Shown: piece by piece, positions 20,603 to 29,900 of the stretch
Position numbering within the stretch: the first letter of the stretch is position 1
Layout of the letters: the number at the start of each line of letters is the position of its first letter
Assembly: GCF_900111395.1 (NCBI RefSeq)
Contig: NZ_FOHV01000001.1
Coordinates: 124,001 to 188,000, forward strand
Reading direction: 5' to 3'
Length of the DNA: 64,000 bases
DNA from: Thorsellia anophelis DSM 18579
GTDB lineage: Bacteria > Pseudomonadota > Gammaproteobacteria > Enterobacterales > Thorselliaceae
Notes under the pieces: model-generated
The model's input: the letters and a program-made list of their open reading frames with translations, nothing else
What the model was told of the DNA's origin: nothing
Database searches by the model: none
Position numbers and translations under genes: made by a program

Positions 20603-21715
20603 ATGGCTCGGCCTAGTCGGCGTGGTAGAGAATTAGATGGGGTAATCTTAGTTGATAAACCCCTAGGAATGTCATCGAATGACTTACTACAAAAAGTTAA
20701 ACGTCTTTTTGATGCAAAAAGAGCAGGTCATACAGGTGCACTTGATCCATTAGCAAGTGGCATGTTACCGGTGTGTTTAGGGGAAGCAACTAAATTCTCT
20801 CAGTATTTACTCGATGCGGATAAACGTTATCTTGTGACTGCTAAGTTAGGCGTTAGGACGGATACTTCGGATGTAGAGGGTGAGGTAATATCAGTAAAAC
20901 CGTTAGCTCATACTTATGATGAATTAGTTAAAGCGATTCATGCTTTTTTAGGTGAAACAGAACAAATACCTTCTATGTATTCTGCTTTGAAATATCAAGG
21001 TAGACCTTTATATGAGTATGCTAGGCAGGGAATAGATGTGCCTAGAGTATCAAGACCTATCTATGTCCATTCTATTGAACTCATCAAGCTAGAAGATGAT
21101 CTGATAACACTTGATATTCATTGTTCAAAAGGAACCTATATCAGAACGATTATTGATGATCTGGGTGAGAATTTAGGATGTGGCGCGCATGTGACAAAAT
21201 TACATCGCATTGCGGTAGGGAGTTATCCTGCGGATAAAATGATTAATTGGTTCGAGTTACTAGAGCTTGCCCAGCCAGGATTTGTCTCAGCGAAACCAGA
21301 ACTTATCACTGATGAGCATGATCATGCTTTTGAGGCAGGTACAAATATTAAGTTTAAGTTAACTTATGAGTTACATCCAAAAGAGAAACAAGCTAGATTC
21401 GACAGAATAGATAATTTACTTTTGCCATTAGACACCCCAGCAGCTGCATTTGAGGCACTTTATTTGACATCTCAAGCTTCTGAAGCATTTTCTAGAGGGG
21501 TTTTTGTACAATTTTTTGCAAAAGATAGCGAAGCTTTATCCACAGCAAAGAATCATCGGTCTAATATGGTGGTAGAATGTTTACCTGAGGCTGGATTTAA
21601 GCGAGTATTTAATGATGTATCTAAACAGTTTTTAGGTGTTGGTCAGCTGAATGATTCTGCACAATTATGTCCTAAGCGAGTGGTTGTTTTACAATCAGAC
21701 TTATTAGATGAGTAG
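20603..21715 (+). CDS. truB: tRNA pseudouridine(55) synthase TruB
   Basis: TruB makes pseudouridine 55 in the T-loop of tRNAs. The catalytic aspartate lies in [15 protein letters not shown], and the [14 protein letters not shown] motif is present. At 370 residues it is about 55 longer than E. coli TruB (314). Extra sequence of about 35 residues sits between the catalytic domain (after NWFELLELA) and [10 protein letters not shown], and another of about 25 residues lies within the C-terminal PUA-like region before KQFLGVGQL. rpsO and pnp, which follow truB in E. coli, are not here. Confidence 0.93.
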   Translation: MARPSRRGRELDGVILVDKPLGMSSNDLLQKVKRLFDAKRAGHTGALDPLASGMLPVCLGEATKFSQYLLDADKRYLVTAKLGVRTDTSDVEGEVISVKPLAHTYDELVKAIHAFLGETEQIPSMYSALKYQGRPLYEYARQGIDVPRVSRPIYVHSIELIKLEDDLITLDIHCSKGTYIRTIIDDLGENLGCGAHVTKLHRIAVGSYPADKMINWFELLELAQPGFVSAKPELITDEHDHAFEAGTNIKFKLTYELHPKEKQARFDRIDNLLLPLDTPAAAFEALYLTSQASEAFSRGVFVQFFAKDSEALSTAKNHRSNMVVECLPEAGFKRVFNDVSKQFLGVGQLNDSAQLCPKRVVVLQSDLLDE

Positions 21716-21853
21716 GAGTAGGTTAATTAGTAATGAATGTATTGATTAAAGTATAGTAATAAAATATCTATCAGCGCAATTAAACATGAATTCACATCAA
21801 TTAAACATCCAACTCAATCGACAGGATAAAATTCAAAGGAAGGAGTAGTAAGT

Positions 21854-22657
21854 ATGCTAGAAAGTATGTTGATTTATTTGCCTCTTGGTGTTATTGCTGG
21901 TGTGATGGCTGGGTTATTAGGGTTAGGCGGAGGGTTAGTCATTGTCCCTATCTTAACAATTACCCTAAAAATGGCAGGTGTGCACGAAGAAGATATTATG
22001 AAAATTGCCGTTGGAACTTCTTTTGCAACCATTTGCTTTACATCTTTAAGCTCTGTGTACGCACATAATAAAAAGCAATCCGTGATGTGGGATGTTTTGA
22101 TTCGTTTTCTACCAGGGGTATTGATAGGTGTATTTGCATTAGGGTATTTTGTGAATTACTTATCTAATACGTTATTAAGCTATTTATTTTCAGCATTCGT
22201 ACTCTTTTCTATCTATAACCTTGTTAAGAAGAAACCACCAGTCGTTGAAGATAAGGCTCCAAATACTCACTTTTTAACTTTATCTGGATTTGGATTCGGC
22301 ATAGGTGGGATTTCAGCTTTAGTAGGGGTTGGCGGGGGTGCAATGACGGTTCCTTTGTTGAGCCACCTAGGGCATGAAATGAAAAAAGCAATTGGCACAT
22401 CCTCTGCTGCAGGCTTTCCAATTGCTTTAGCTGGTGCGGTGAATGCCGTTTGGCATGGTTTTGATGCGCCGAATCTACCAGAGTATAGTTTTGGGTTTAT
22501 TTACTTACCCGCTTTAATTGGAATAGCAATTACAAGTATGTTATTTGCGCCTATAGGCGCTAAGCTTGCTCATAAATTACCTCAGGTAGCACTTAAACGC
22601 GTATTTGCAATTTATCTAAGTATCATCTTCGTTCAAATGATTGTTTCCGCTCATTAA
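21854..22657 (+). CDS. TauE/SafE (TSUP) family membrane transporter
   Basis: The 267-residue protein is hydrophobic, with about eight membrane segments in two similar halves. Each half has the family glycine signature: GLLGLGGGLVIVPIL near residue 21 and ALVGVGGGAMTVPLL near residue 155. The family exports or imports sulfite, sulfoacetate and related anions; the substrate cannot be told from the sequence. GGAAGGAG precedes the ATG. No sulfur-metabolism gene is adjacent; it sits between truB and a transposon-relic zone. Confidence 0.82.
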   Translation: MLESMLIYLPLGVIAGVMAGLLGLGGGLVIVPILTITLKMAGVHEEDIMKIAVGTSFATICFTSLSSVYAHNKKQSVMWDVLIRFLPGVLIGVFALGYFVNYLSNTLLSYLFSAFVLFSIYNLVKKKPPVVEDKAPNTHFLTLSGFGFGIGGISALVGVGGGAMTVPLLSHLGHEMKKAIGTSSAAGFPIALAGAVNAVWHGFDAPNLPEYSFGFIYLPALIGIAITSMLFAPIGAKLAHKLPQVALKRVFAIYLSIIFVQMIVSAH

Positions 22658-22714
22658 TGAGTTTAGTATTTGATATTTAACAAAGTATGGTATTAGGTCT
22701 ATTTTATCCATTTT

Positions 22715-22752
22715 GCCTTATATCTCCGCCCTGAAGGACGGGAATATAAGGC
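22715..22752. mobile_element. IS200/IS605-type left-end hairpin relic
   Basis: A 38-base hairpin with outer arms GCCTTATAT/ATATAAGGC, inner CGCCC/GGACGGG-type pairing and a TGAA loop. It has the same length and outer arms as the hairpin at 4781-4818, where it heads a tnpB relic. The rest of the 378-base gap (22658-23035) holds a short minus-strand open segment (22829-22906, starting MIEDMKPMLAKVCEDF) that I cannot assign. Confidence 0.6.
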
Positions 22753-23035
22753 ATAAAGGCTACGTCTCTATGCCTTTAGTATTTGTTGTTTGATATAATC
22801 TTTAATAATAGATATTAGTCGATGGCTGCTAAGCGACTTTTCTCTTTTTTTTTGCTTCAAAATCTTCACAGACTTTAGCAAGCATCGGTTTCATGTCTTC
22901 AATCATGGGGTGGGTAAAATATTTTTTCGATATTTAGGTACAATCACCTAGTTAATACTTATGTTAAAAACTCAGTGTCTACACCGCTCCAAATATCTAA
23001 TTGATTATTCATATACCAAGATTCATAATGTAATT

Positions 23036-23602
23036 ATGAAAATAAAAAAAATTACACTCAGCTTTTTTATTATATTGAATACCATGGTTGCATTTGCTGA
23101 TGATTCAACACTAATCAAAGAGTTTGAAAATAAAGCACACAAAGGTAACTTACAGGCTCAATTATTTATTGCTGATTATTATTACAGGTCGGCTGATTTC
23201 AATAATGCAATCAAGTACTATGAATTAGCATCACAACAAGAAAATTCAAAAGCTCAATACGAACTTGGAATTATTTACTATATGGGGTTTGCTGGTAACG
23301 TAAATTACGTAAAGTCTAAATTTTATTTTGAATTAGCGGCTAAACAAAATAATGTAGACGCAGAAACTGCTCTTGGTATGCTGTATTACAAAGGTTTAGG
23401 GGTAGAAAAGGATTATATGAAAGCGGTAGAAATGTTTGAAAAAGCAGCTAAACAAAATCATCCCCCAGCACAAACTTATCTTGGAATCATGTACAGTAAA
23501 GGGCATGGAGTGGAACAAGATCTAATTAAAGGATTAAGCTATTATAAAACAGCTTGTATAAATGGTGATCAAACAGGATGTTATTATTATAAAAAACAGT
23601 GA
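23036..23602 (+). CDS. Exported Sel1-repeat protein
   Basis: The 188-residue product begins with a signal peptide (MKIKKITLSFFIILNTMVAFA, cleavage before DD). It then has four Sel1-type (TPR-like) repeats of about 36 residues, for example YELGIIYYMGFAGNV, ALGMLYYKGLGVEKDY and YLGIMYSKGHGVEQDL. Such alpha-solenoid proteins mediate protein-protein contacts in the periplasm; no target can be inferred. The ATG at 23036 is preferred to one 75 bases upstream because it gives the signal peptide, although neither has a strong ribosome site. The gene is flanked on both sides by IS debris and may have arrived with it. Confidence 0.78.
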   Translation: MKIKKITLSFFIILNTMVAFADDSTLIKEFENKAHKGNLQAQLFIADYYYRSADFNNAIKYYELASQQENSKAQYELGIIYYMGFAGNVNYVKSKFYFELAAKQNNVDAETALGMLYYKGLGVEKDYMKAVEMFEKAAKQNHPPAQTYLGIMYSKGHGVEQDLIKGLSYYKTACINGDQTGCYYYKKQ

Positions 23603-23724
23603 ATGTAAGATATAAAAAACTGCCTACGCTCAAATATTATCAAGCAGGCAAACATTTTGTCTCTCTAGTCCTTATAGCATTAACCTTAACTCATCAAGCC
23701 TGAAATAAGCCGAATCAAGTGGAA

Positions 23725-23935
23725 TTAGAGAAAATAAAGACTAGCTATAGAGGCGTATTTATTCGCTCTGAGTATGTGGAGGTTAGACAAAAATGGTTAG
23801 TCGTTAAAAGTGACCAAGTCTACAGTCAAATACGCTTTTAAACTATTTAGGCATATCTCAGTGATTCAGACTCGTGCAAATAATGCAATGACACAGTAGT
23901 TTATAAAGCTAGCTAAGGAAATTCAGGTGATCTTA
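23725..23935 (+). pseudogene. Fragment of an IS1634/IS4-like transposase
   Basis: A frame reads YRGVFIRSEYVEVRQKWLVV followed by KSDQVYSQ and then stops. The pattern resembles the conserved segment of IS1634-group transposases around the RWLxV motif. A shifted frame continues with FRHISVIQTRANNAMTQ and KLAKEIQVILKILGE-like text. Stops and frameshifts show it is dead. The family call rests on pattern memory only. Confidence 0.35.
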
Positions 23936-24124
23936 AAAATACTTGGAGAAGATTACTAGTGATGTACTAAGTTTCGTCAAATTGGTTAAGAAAAACATAC
24001 TATTTTATCTTGGGTGACACGACTAGAATAGTTGCGTAGTAAAAATGATTTAACATATAAATATCAGCTGTTTGTGTGAGTTAATTACCAGGTAAATTTC
24101 ACATCAATGATTTATTAATGCCAA

Positions 24125-24275
24125 ATACCGAGTTTAACATAAGTTCATTTTAAATGCGTTGAATGCGGATATTGCATTAGCTATCAATATATTAATAAGA
24201 GGAGTCACCAGAAAGAAACCATCGAAACTAGGTCGCAATGAACTAACCACAGTAGGTATCCGCTTAATTTAGGGG
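24125..24275 (+). pseudogene. tnpB 3'-end fragment
   Basis: Across one frameshift the sequence reads HFKCVECG (second zinc-ribbon CxxC of TnpB) and then ADIALAINIL, which matches the usual ENADxxxAxNIL stretch, followed by a tail ending TTVGIRLI and a stop, like the VGIP(L/V)L endings of IS605 TnpB proteins. It lies 1.4 kb after the left-end-like hairpin at 22715, with the Sel1 gene between. Confidence 0.5.
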
Positions 24276-24286
24276 GAATATTACGT

Positions 24287-24320
24287 AATGTTATCTACTG
24301 AGCTGCCAGTAGATAACATT
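24287..24320 (-). terminator. Hairpin downstream of the PAS/MCP gene
   Basis: AATGTTATCTACTG (24287-24300) pairs perfectly over 14 bases with 24307-24320 around a six-base loop, 27 bases after the stop of the minus-strand gene. No T-run follows on the minus strand. Confidence 0.5.
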
Positions 24321-24346
24321 TTAATAGAACAGCTAATTTTGACTAA

Positions 24347-26083
24347 CTAGCCTTCAATTTTATTAAATAATTTTGCAAGTTCATCGATTTTGCTTAAAGT
24401 CTCATTGATAAGATGATCGATCTCTTGCGTGACATCTTTTGATGTATTCGCTAGGCTCCTAACTTCATCGGCAACCACTGCAAACCCCCTTCCTAAATCA
24501 CCAGCCCTTGCAGCCTCAATAGCAGCATTAAGCGCTAATAAATTAGTTTGATCAGAAATGCGTTTAATATTACCTACCATCTGGCTAATTTGTTTGCTGA
24601 CACCAACCACACTATCCATTGAATCTCGTGTACGAATGATGGTTTCCTTTCTATCACTAATATCAATACCAAAATACACATATTGTGTGATTTCATTTTT
24701 AAAGTTTCTTAATGCACAAAGACGACCATCAACACTTAGAGAATCTTTAGAACCTATGAAATCTTGTTTAAGTGATACTGCCCCTTCACTATTTAATTGA
24801 TTCTCATGAGATTTAGAGGCATTTTTTAACTGGCTTATTAATGTTTCTAATTTAATATCATGTAATTTCAATCGCTCTTCTAATAGAGGGTTGATGCTTT
24901 TGAGTTTAAAATCGTTTTCAAATTCAGCTATGAAAAGTGACTCGCTGATTGCTCCTAGTTTTCGTGTGAAGTCTAAAGCCATTTGTTTTACTTGCGTAAT
25001 ATTAGCTTGTACAGAGATAAAGCGTTTTAATTGCTTATTTTCTAAAATAGGTGTAATAGAAAGTGAAACCCAATATGGCTCGCCTGATTTACTGTAGTTT
25101 AGTATTTCATCATAAAAATCTTCACGTCTACTGAGTGACTGACGTATGCGTTCAATTGTTTGGGTATCTGTTTCCGGTCCTTGTAAAAATTCACCAGGTT
25201 TTTTTCCTTTAATTTCAGTAAATTTATACCCAGTTAGCCGTTCAAAACCGGTATTGACATACTCAATTATCCCATCAGCATCAGTAATGATAACTGCATT
25301 ATTTGTTTCATTTGCAACTAATGATAACATCTCTCTTTCTTTACGTTTCACCACTTCTTCTGTAACATCTTTAATGAAAGCAGTGTATAAAATTCCTTCA
25401 TCCACACGAATTTTTGATAACGATAACTGCCCCCAAACTACTTGACCATCTTTTCTTTCAATTTTTATTTCACGTGTTGTACCCACTATTTTATCTTTAC
25501 CAGTTGTCCGGTTGCTGTTCACAAAATTATCATGAGAAGATTGAATTTCTCTTGGTACAAGCATTTTGACATTTTGTCCCATCACTTCTTGTCTTGTATA
25601 ACCAAATAGTTCTTCGGCAGCTTTATTAAATAGTGTGACACAGTTATTGGTATCAATACAGACAACGGCATCAATCGCTTGTTCAAGTGTCTGTTGCATG
25701 ATCTCTCGTTCACGGCGCTCAGCGGTGACTTCACGAACAAAGGCAGTATAGTGTTTTTCAAACCCTACTTTAATTTGAGATAAGGCGAGTTGTACCCAAA
25801 TGCGTTTTCCATCTTTGCGTTGTAGTTGTACTTCTCTAGAACGACCTACTATCTTATCAATATTTGTTTGGCGATGGTGGTTTACATAGCTATCATGATT
25901 ATTTCTAATTTCTTGAGGTACTAAGATAGAAACATTTTTACCAAGCACTTCTCTGCTGCTGTACCCCCATAATTTTTCTGCAGCTTTATTAAAAAACGTA
26001 ACATTATTCTTAGTATCAATAGTAATAACAGCCAAAATACTTTGTTCGAGTGCTTGTCTATCCATATTTTTGTTAAAAAACAT
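24347..26083 (-). CDS. Cytoplasmic PAS-domain chemoreceptor-like protein
   Basis: The 578-residue protein has no membrane segment. It carries three clear PAS domains at about 8-125, 128-250 and 253-370 (the first two are near repeats: [20 protein letters not shown] and [20 protein letters not shown]), a weaker PAS-like region at about 375-490, and a short MCP signalling tip ([31 protein letters not shown]) at about 505-570. The usual long adaptation helices around the tip are missing. It therefore resembles Aer2/BdlA-type soluble receptors. PAS1 and PAS2 could bind heme or flavin, but no diagnostic residue can be claimed. No che or flagellar genes are in the window, so the output is unknown. 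Confidence 0.8.
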   Translation of the reverse strand: MFFNKNMDRQALEQSILAVITIDTKNNVTFFNKAAEKLWGYSSREVLGKNVSILVPQEIRNNHDSYVNHHRQTNIDKIVGRSREVQLQRKDGKRIWVQLALSQIKVGFEKHYTAFVREVTAERREREIMQQTLEQAIDAVVCIDTNNCVTLFNKAAEELFGYTRQEVMGQNVKMLVPREIQSSHDNFVNSNRTTGKDKIVGTTREIKIERKDGQVVWGQLSLSKIRVDEGILYTAFIKDVTEEVVKRKEREMLSLVANETNNAVIITDADGIIEYVNTGFERLTGYKFTEIKGKKPGEFLQGPETDTQTIERIRQSLSRREDFYDEILNYSKSGEPYWVSLSITPILENKQLKRFISVQANITQVKQMALDFTRKLGAISESLFIAEFENDFKLKSINPLLEERLKLHDIKLETLISQLKNASKSHENQLNSEGAVSLKQDFIGSKDSLSVDGRLCALRNFKNEITQYVYFGIDISDRKETIIRTRDSMDSVVGVSKQISQMVGNIKRISDQTNLLALNAAIEAARAGDLGRGFAVVADEVRSLANTSKDVTQEIDHLINETLSKIDELAKLFNKIEG

Positions 26084-26926
26084 TGTATTAGCTCCAAGAG
26101 TGGGTTGTTTTGATTGTATTGTTCAGTTTTGTAATAAGTAGAAATATACAGTAATATAATGAATTGAGCTAGCTTTTAATATTTAATGTGCGTATTTAAA
26201 TTATAGATGCCCATTAACAGAAGCAGTATAATATCAGATGACTTGTATCAAACTAGTGCTAATTCTAGCTAAAACCATGCAATCGAGAGTGTTGCACAAC
26301 TACGCCTCAGTCAAGTAAAGGAGACACTGAATAGATGGAACTTTCAAAAATCTAGATTAAACCTATCTCTGCTTTATGCATAAAAGTGAGCGGGGAGTTT
26401 AGACTTGAACTGAGTGGTAAAATGGCCTTAAGTAAGGGTTATTTGATAGTAGTACCCTAAAGTGCAGGGGCAGATGTATGGCTATTTCGATTATAATTTA
26501 AATTAAATCAATCCCTTATATTTTATGGCGTTGGTTGTGATAACCGTGCCTATACTGTAGGTATGTACGATATATTAAACCTGGATTACAGCTTATTAGA
26601 TTACTCTGCATATACCCTGTCAGCTAGTGTGAAGAGGCCAAAAAACTAGTGGATAGATTGTTTTTCGCATAGCAAAAATCAGAATATAGGGAAGCTATTG
26701 CTTTAATAGGGCTGAAGCACATCAAAAATCAATATTATTTTGATGATGAGTATAGTGTGATATTCAATAGCCCCAAGATATTTAAATTGATTTGTATTGA
26801 ATATAAAGGTAAAAAATCGTTCTTTGCCAAGAGTGTATCAATCACAAACAACTTTTATTTTGTCATCATAAATATTTTATTTTTAATTGAAGTGGTCGAT
26901 TAAACTTTTTAATCAACCACTTGTTG
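26084..26926. other. 843-base gap with decayed coding sequence
   Basis: Between two minus-strand genes the + strand holds coding-like fragments broken by stops and frameshifts. GVGCDNRAYTVGMYDIL from 26527 looks like a lipobox-type cysteine followed by the mature start of a small lipoprotein. A second frame is open for about 75 codons to 26903 (QKSEYREAIALIGLKHIKNQ and on). No intact gene is seen. The left part (26084-26500) probably contains the promoter of the PAS/MCP gene but I see no clear motif. Confidence 0.35.
26890..26922 (-). terminator. Hairpin just after the coiled-coil/FKBP-like gene
   Basis: AAGTGGTCGATTAAA (26890-26904) pairs with 26908-26922 over 15 positions with one mismatch, four bases beyond the stop codon of the minus-strand gene. 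It is a strong stem but lacks a long T-run. Confidence 0.55.
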
Positions 26927-29900
26927 TTATTTGGCAATATCTACCAATTCTAGGTGATATACTATAGCTGAGTTTTCAAACAAACCGACAGGCATTGTTT
27001 CGCCAGCAAAGCGGCGAGACGCAGGGCCAACCATCCGCCACTTTTCACCTTTACTCATTCTTATGACAGCATCTTGAATCACACTTGGTAATTCGCTAAC
27101 TTTAATTTGATTAAAAATATTCTCATTAATAACTGAACCATCAGTTCTTAATTCTTTTAAATCAAGCGTTATGACAGAGTCTTTGGTTGCTCTTATGCCG
27201 CTACCAGGTCTCATAATTCTGTAATAATTACCATTTTCTAAAGGATAGGTGCCTCTTGATTTTTTGAAACTATCTATATATGAAGCATCGCCTTTTAAGG
27301 CTGTGTTTTCAATTTGAGACACCGTTTTATTCAGAGATTGAACTATTTTTTGAGCTTCAACAGGATCAATTTTCATTTGTGATTCTATCGCATCAGCAAG
27401 ACCTGCAAGAATAAAATCTGAATTTAAATTTTTACCCGCTTGTATCTGTTTTTGACGGATAGAGTTAAACTGTTCTGCAAGTAGTATGCCTGTTGCATAC
27501 GCCTGTTGTTCCATTTCATTTTTAGGAGATAAGTTACCACTTACTGCAACACGTGTGCCTCCTATCTCCGTTTTACTATTCTCTAATTCTTTAATTTTTT
27601 GCTCTAGGGCTTGAATCTGTTTTTCTGATTCACTTAAAGCTGTTTGAATAGCCGCATCAGCTTGATTAGACGAACCAGTTGTTTCCTTAGAAAGTTTCGA
27701 TTGTTCTGCTAACTGTTTTTTAGCAATATCAAGCTCAGCATTTAAATCATTAAGTTGAGTTGTATACTCTTTTTGTGCACTATCAGCTAATTTTTGTGCC
27801 TCTATTTGCGCAGCGATAGCTGAACTTAATTGTGATTGAAGATTTTGGATCTCTGATGTGCTATTTTGAGATTGCTTTAAGAGATCTTCTTTTTCTTTTT
27901 CAGCTTTAAGTTGTTCCTCTTTTGCTATAGCAAGTTCTTTTTTTAAATTATTTTTAACTTGCTCCATTTCCTTTAAGCGCGCGTCAGAGTCAGCGCTGTT
28001 AGCTGCTTTTAATGTTTCAATTTCAGATTTTTGGGTTGCTTGTAGTTTAATCAGATTATCATAAGCAGTCTGAATCTTATTCACGTCATCTATACTTTTA
28101 GCTAAAGCTGTTTCATTTGCTTTTAATTGTTCTGTAAGAGATGCCTTTTCTTGTTTTAAATTACCCTCTAGTTTAGCTAAAGTTTCTGTCAGCTTTTTAA
28201 TTTCATTATCTTTATCTTGAATTTTCGCACTATTTTTTGCATTTTGTTCATTTGCTTCAGATTTTAGGCGAGTTAACTCAGTTTCTAATTGTTCAGTTTC
28301 AGCTAGTCGTTTTTGTAATTGATTAATGTTTTCTTGATTATTTTTTTCTTGAATTCCTTTCTCAGCAGCAAGCTGATTTAATTGTGTTTCGAGTGCTTTT
28401 TTGGCTGATTCAGCAGATTCGATTTGTTTTTGTAATTTAGTTAATGATTCATCTTTAATTAGATTTGTATCATTAAGCTTTTTCTTTTGTTCATCTAGCG
28501 CTTTATTCTGGGCTATTAGCTCAGCATTAGCTTTCGCAAGAGAGGCTTCAAGTTCAGCAATTTTAGTTTTCGAGGCTTCTTGAGCCGTTAAGTCGTTAGC
28601 GTCAGGCTGCGCCTTTTTTGCTTCTGCAAGCATAGTTTTCAGGGACGTTAACTCATTGTTGAGAGTGCTTTGATTTTTTAAACCTTCTTCAAGAGCATTT
28701 TGTGCTGCTAGTTTTGCTTCATTTGCTAATTCTATTTGCGATTGATAATCAGCTAATTTAGCTTGTTGAGATTGTAGCTCTTTATTTGCTTCTTTGAGCT
28801 TTTCCTCAGCGAGTAATTTATCATCATTCGCTTTTGTTTCAGCTTTTGCTAGAAGTTCACGTATCAACGATAACTCTTCTTGAAGCTTAGCTGTTTGAGT
28901 ATTATTTTTAGATTCACTCAGTTTTATCTGCTCTAATAACCGATTTTTCTCTTCGGTATTGTCAGCTAATGCTTGCTTAGTTTTTGCTAATTCTGCTTCA
29001 GTTTTAGATAGCGCATCAGTGAGTGATTGTTGATTTTGGGTGAGTCCTATTTTTTGGCTATCAATTAGAGCCGTTTTTTCTTTTAACTCATTTTCTAGGG
29101 ATTTAATCATTTGAGAGGAGTTAGCGGCTTGTTGTTCTAGATCGTTTAATTTCTTCTCATTATCAGCCAGCGCTTTTGCAGAAGCGATTTCTTGTTCTTT
29201 CAGTTTTTGGGTCAAGGCTGTAATTTCATTTTGTTTTTCAGCTTGAGTATTTTTTATTAATTGAGTTTGCTTTTCTAACTCTGCATTGGTTTTTTCAGCT
29301 CGAAGTTCAGCTTCCTTTAACTGGTTTTGTAGTTGTGTTAAAGCTGATGCTTTAATATCAGCCTCTTGTATTTGTTTTTTTAAAGCAAGCTCATTTTGTT
29401 CAATCTGATTTTTAAGTGACTTTTCGGCATCCGCAATTTGTTTTTTTAACGCTTCAATTTGGGCAGCTCGTTCTTGCCCTAATGCTTCTGCATTTTGAGC
29501 TCTAGCAATAGCATCTTGTATGGTTTTCTCAAAAGATGCTTTATTTTCTTCAGCTTGTTTAGCAGCTAATGTTGCTTCTTCTTGTGCTTTAATTAATTTT
29601 TGGTTAAGTTCATCAATTGTTTTTTGACGACTATCATCTGAACTTTGTGCTGCTTGAGTTAAGTTTTCTATTGTCTTATTTTGTTCAGTAAGATTTTTTT
29701 CAGCCTTTGCTAAGGCCTCTTCAAGTGCTTTAAGTGCCTGTTTGCTTTCCTCTTCAGAAGTTTGTGCCACTTGTGCTAATTTAGCATTGTTTTCTTTTTG
29801 TTCAGAGGCAAGTTTTTCACTAGCAGCAAGTTCATCAGTTAAGGTTTTTATTTTCTGTTGTAATTCATTATCGGTTTGTTTCGATTGATTGAGTGCGTTT

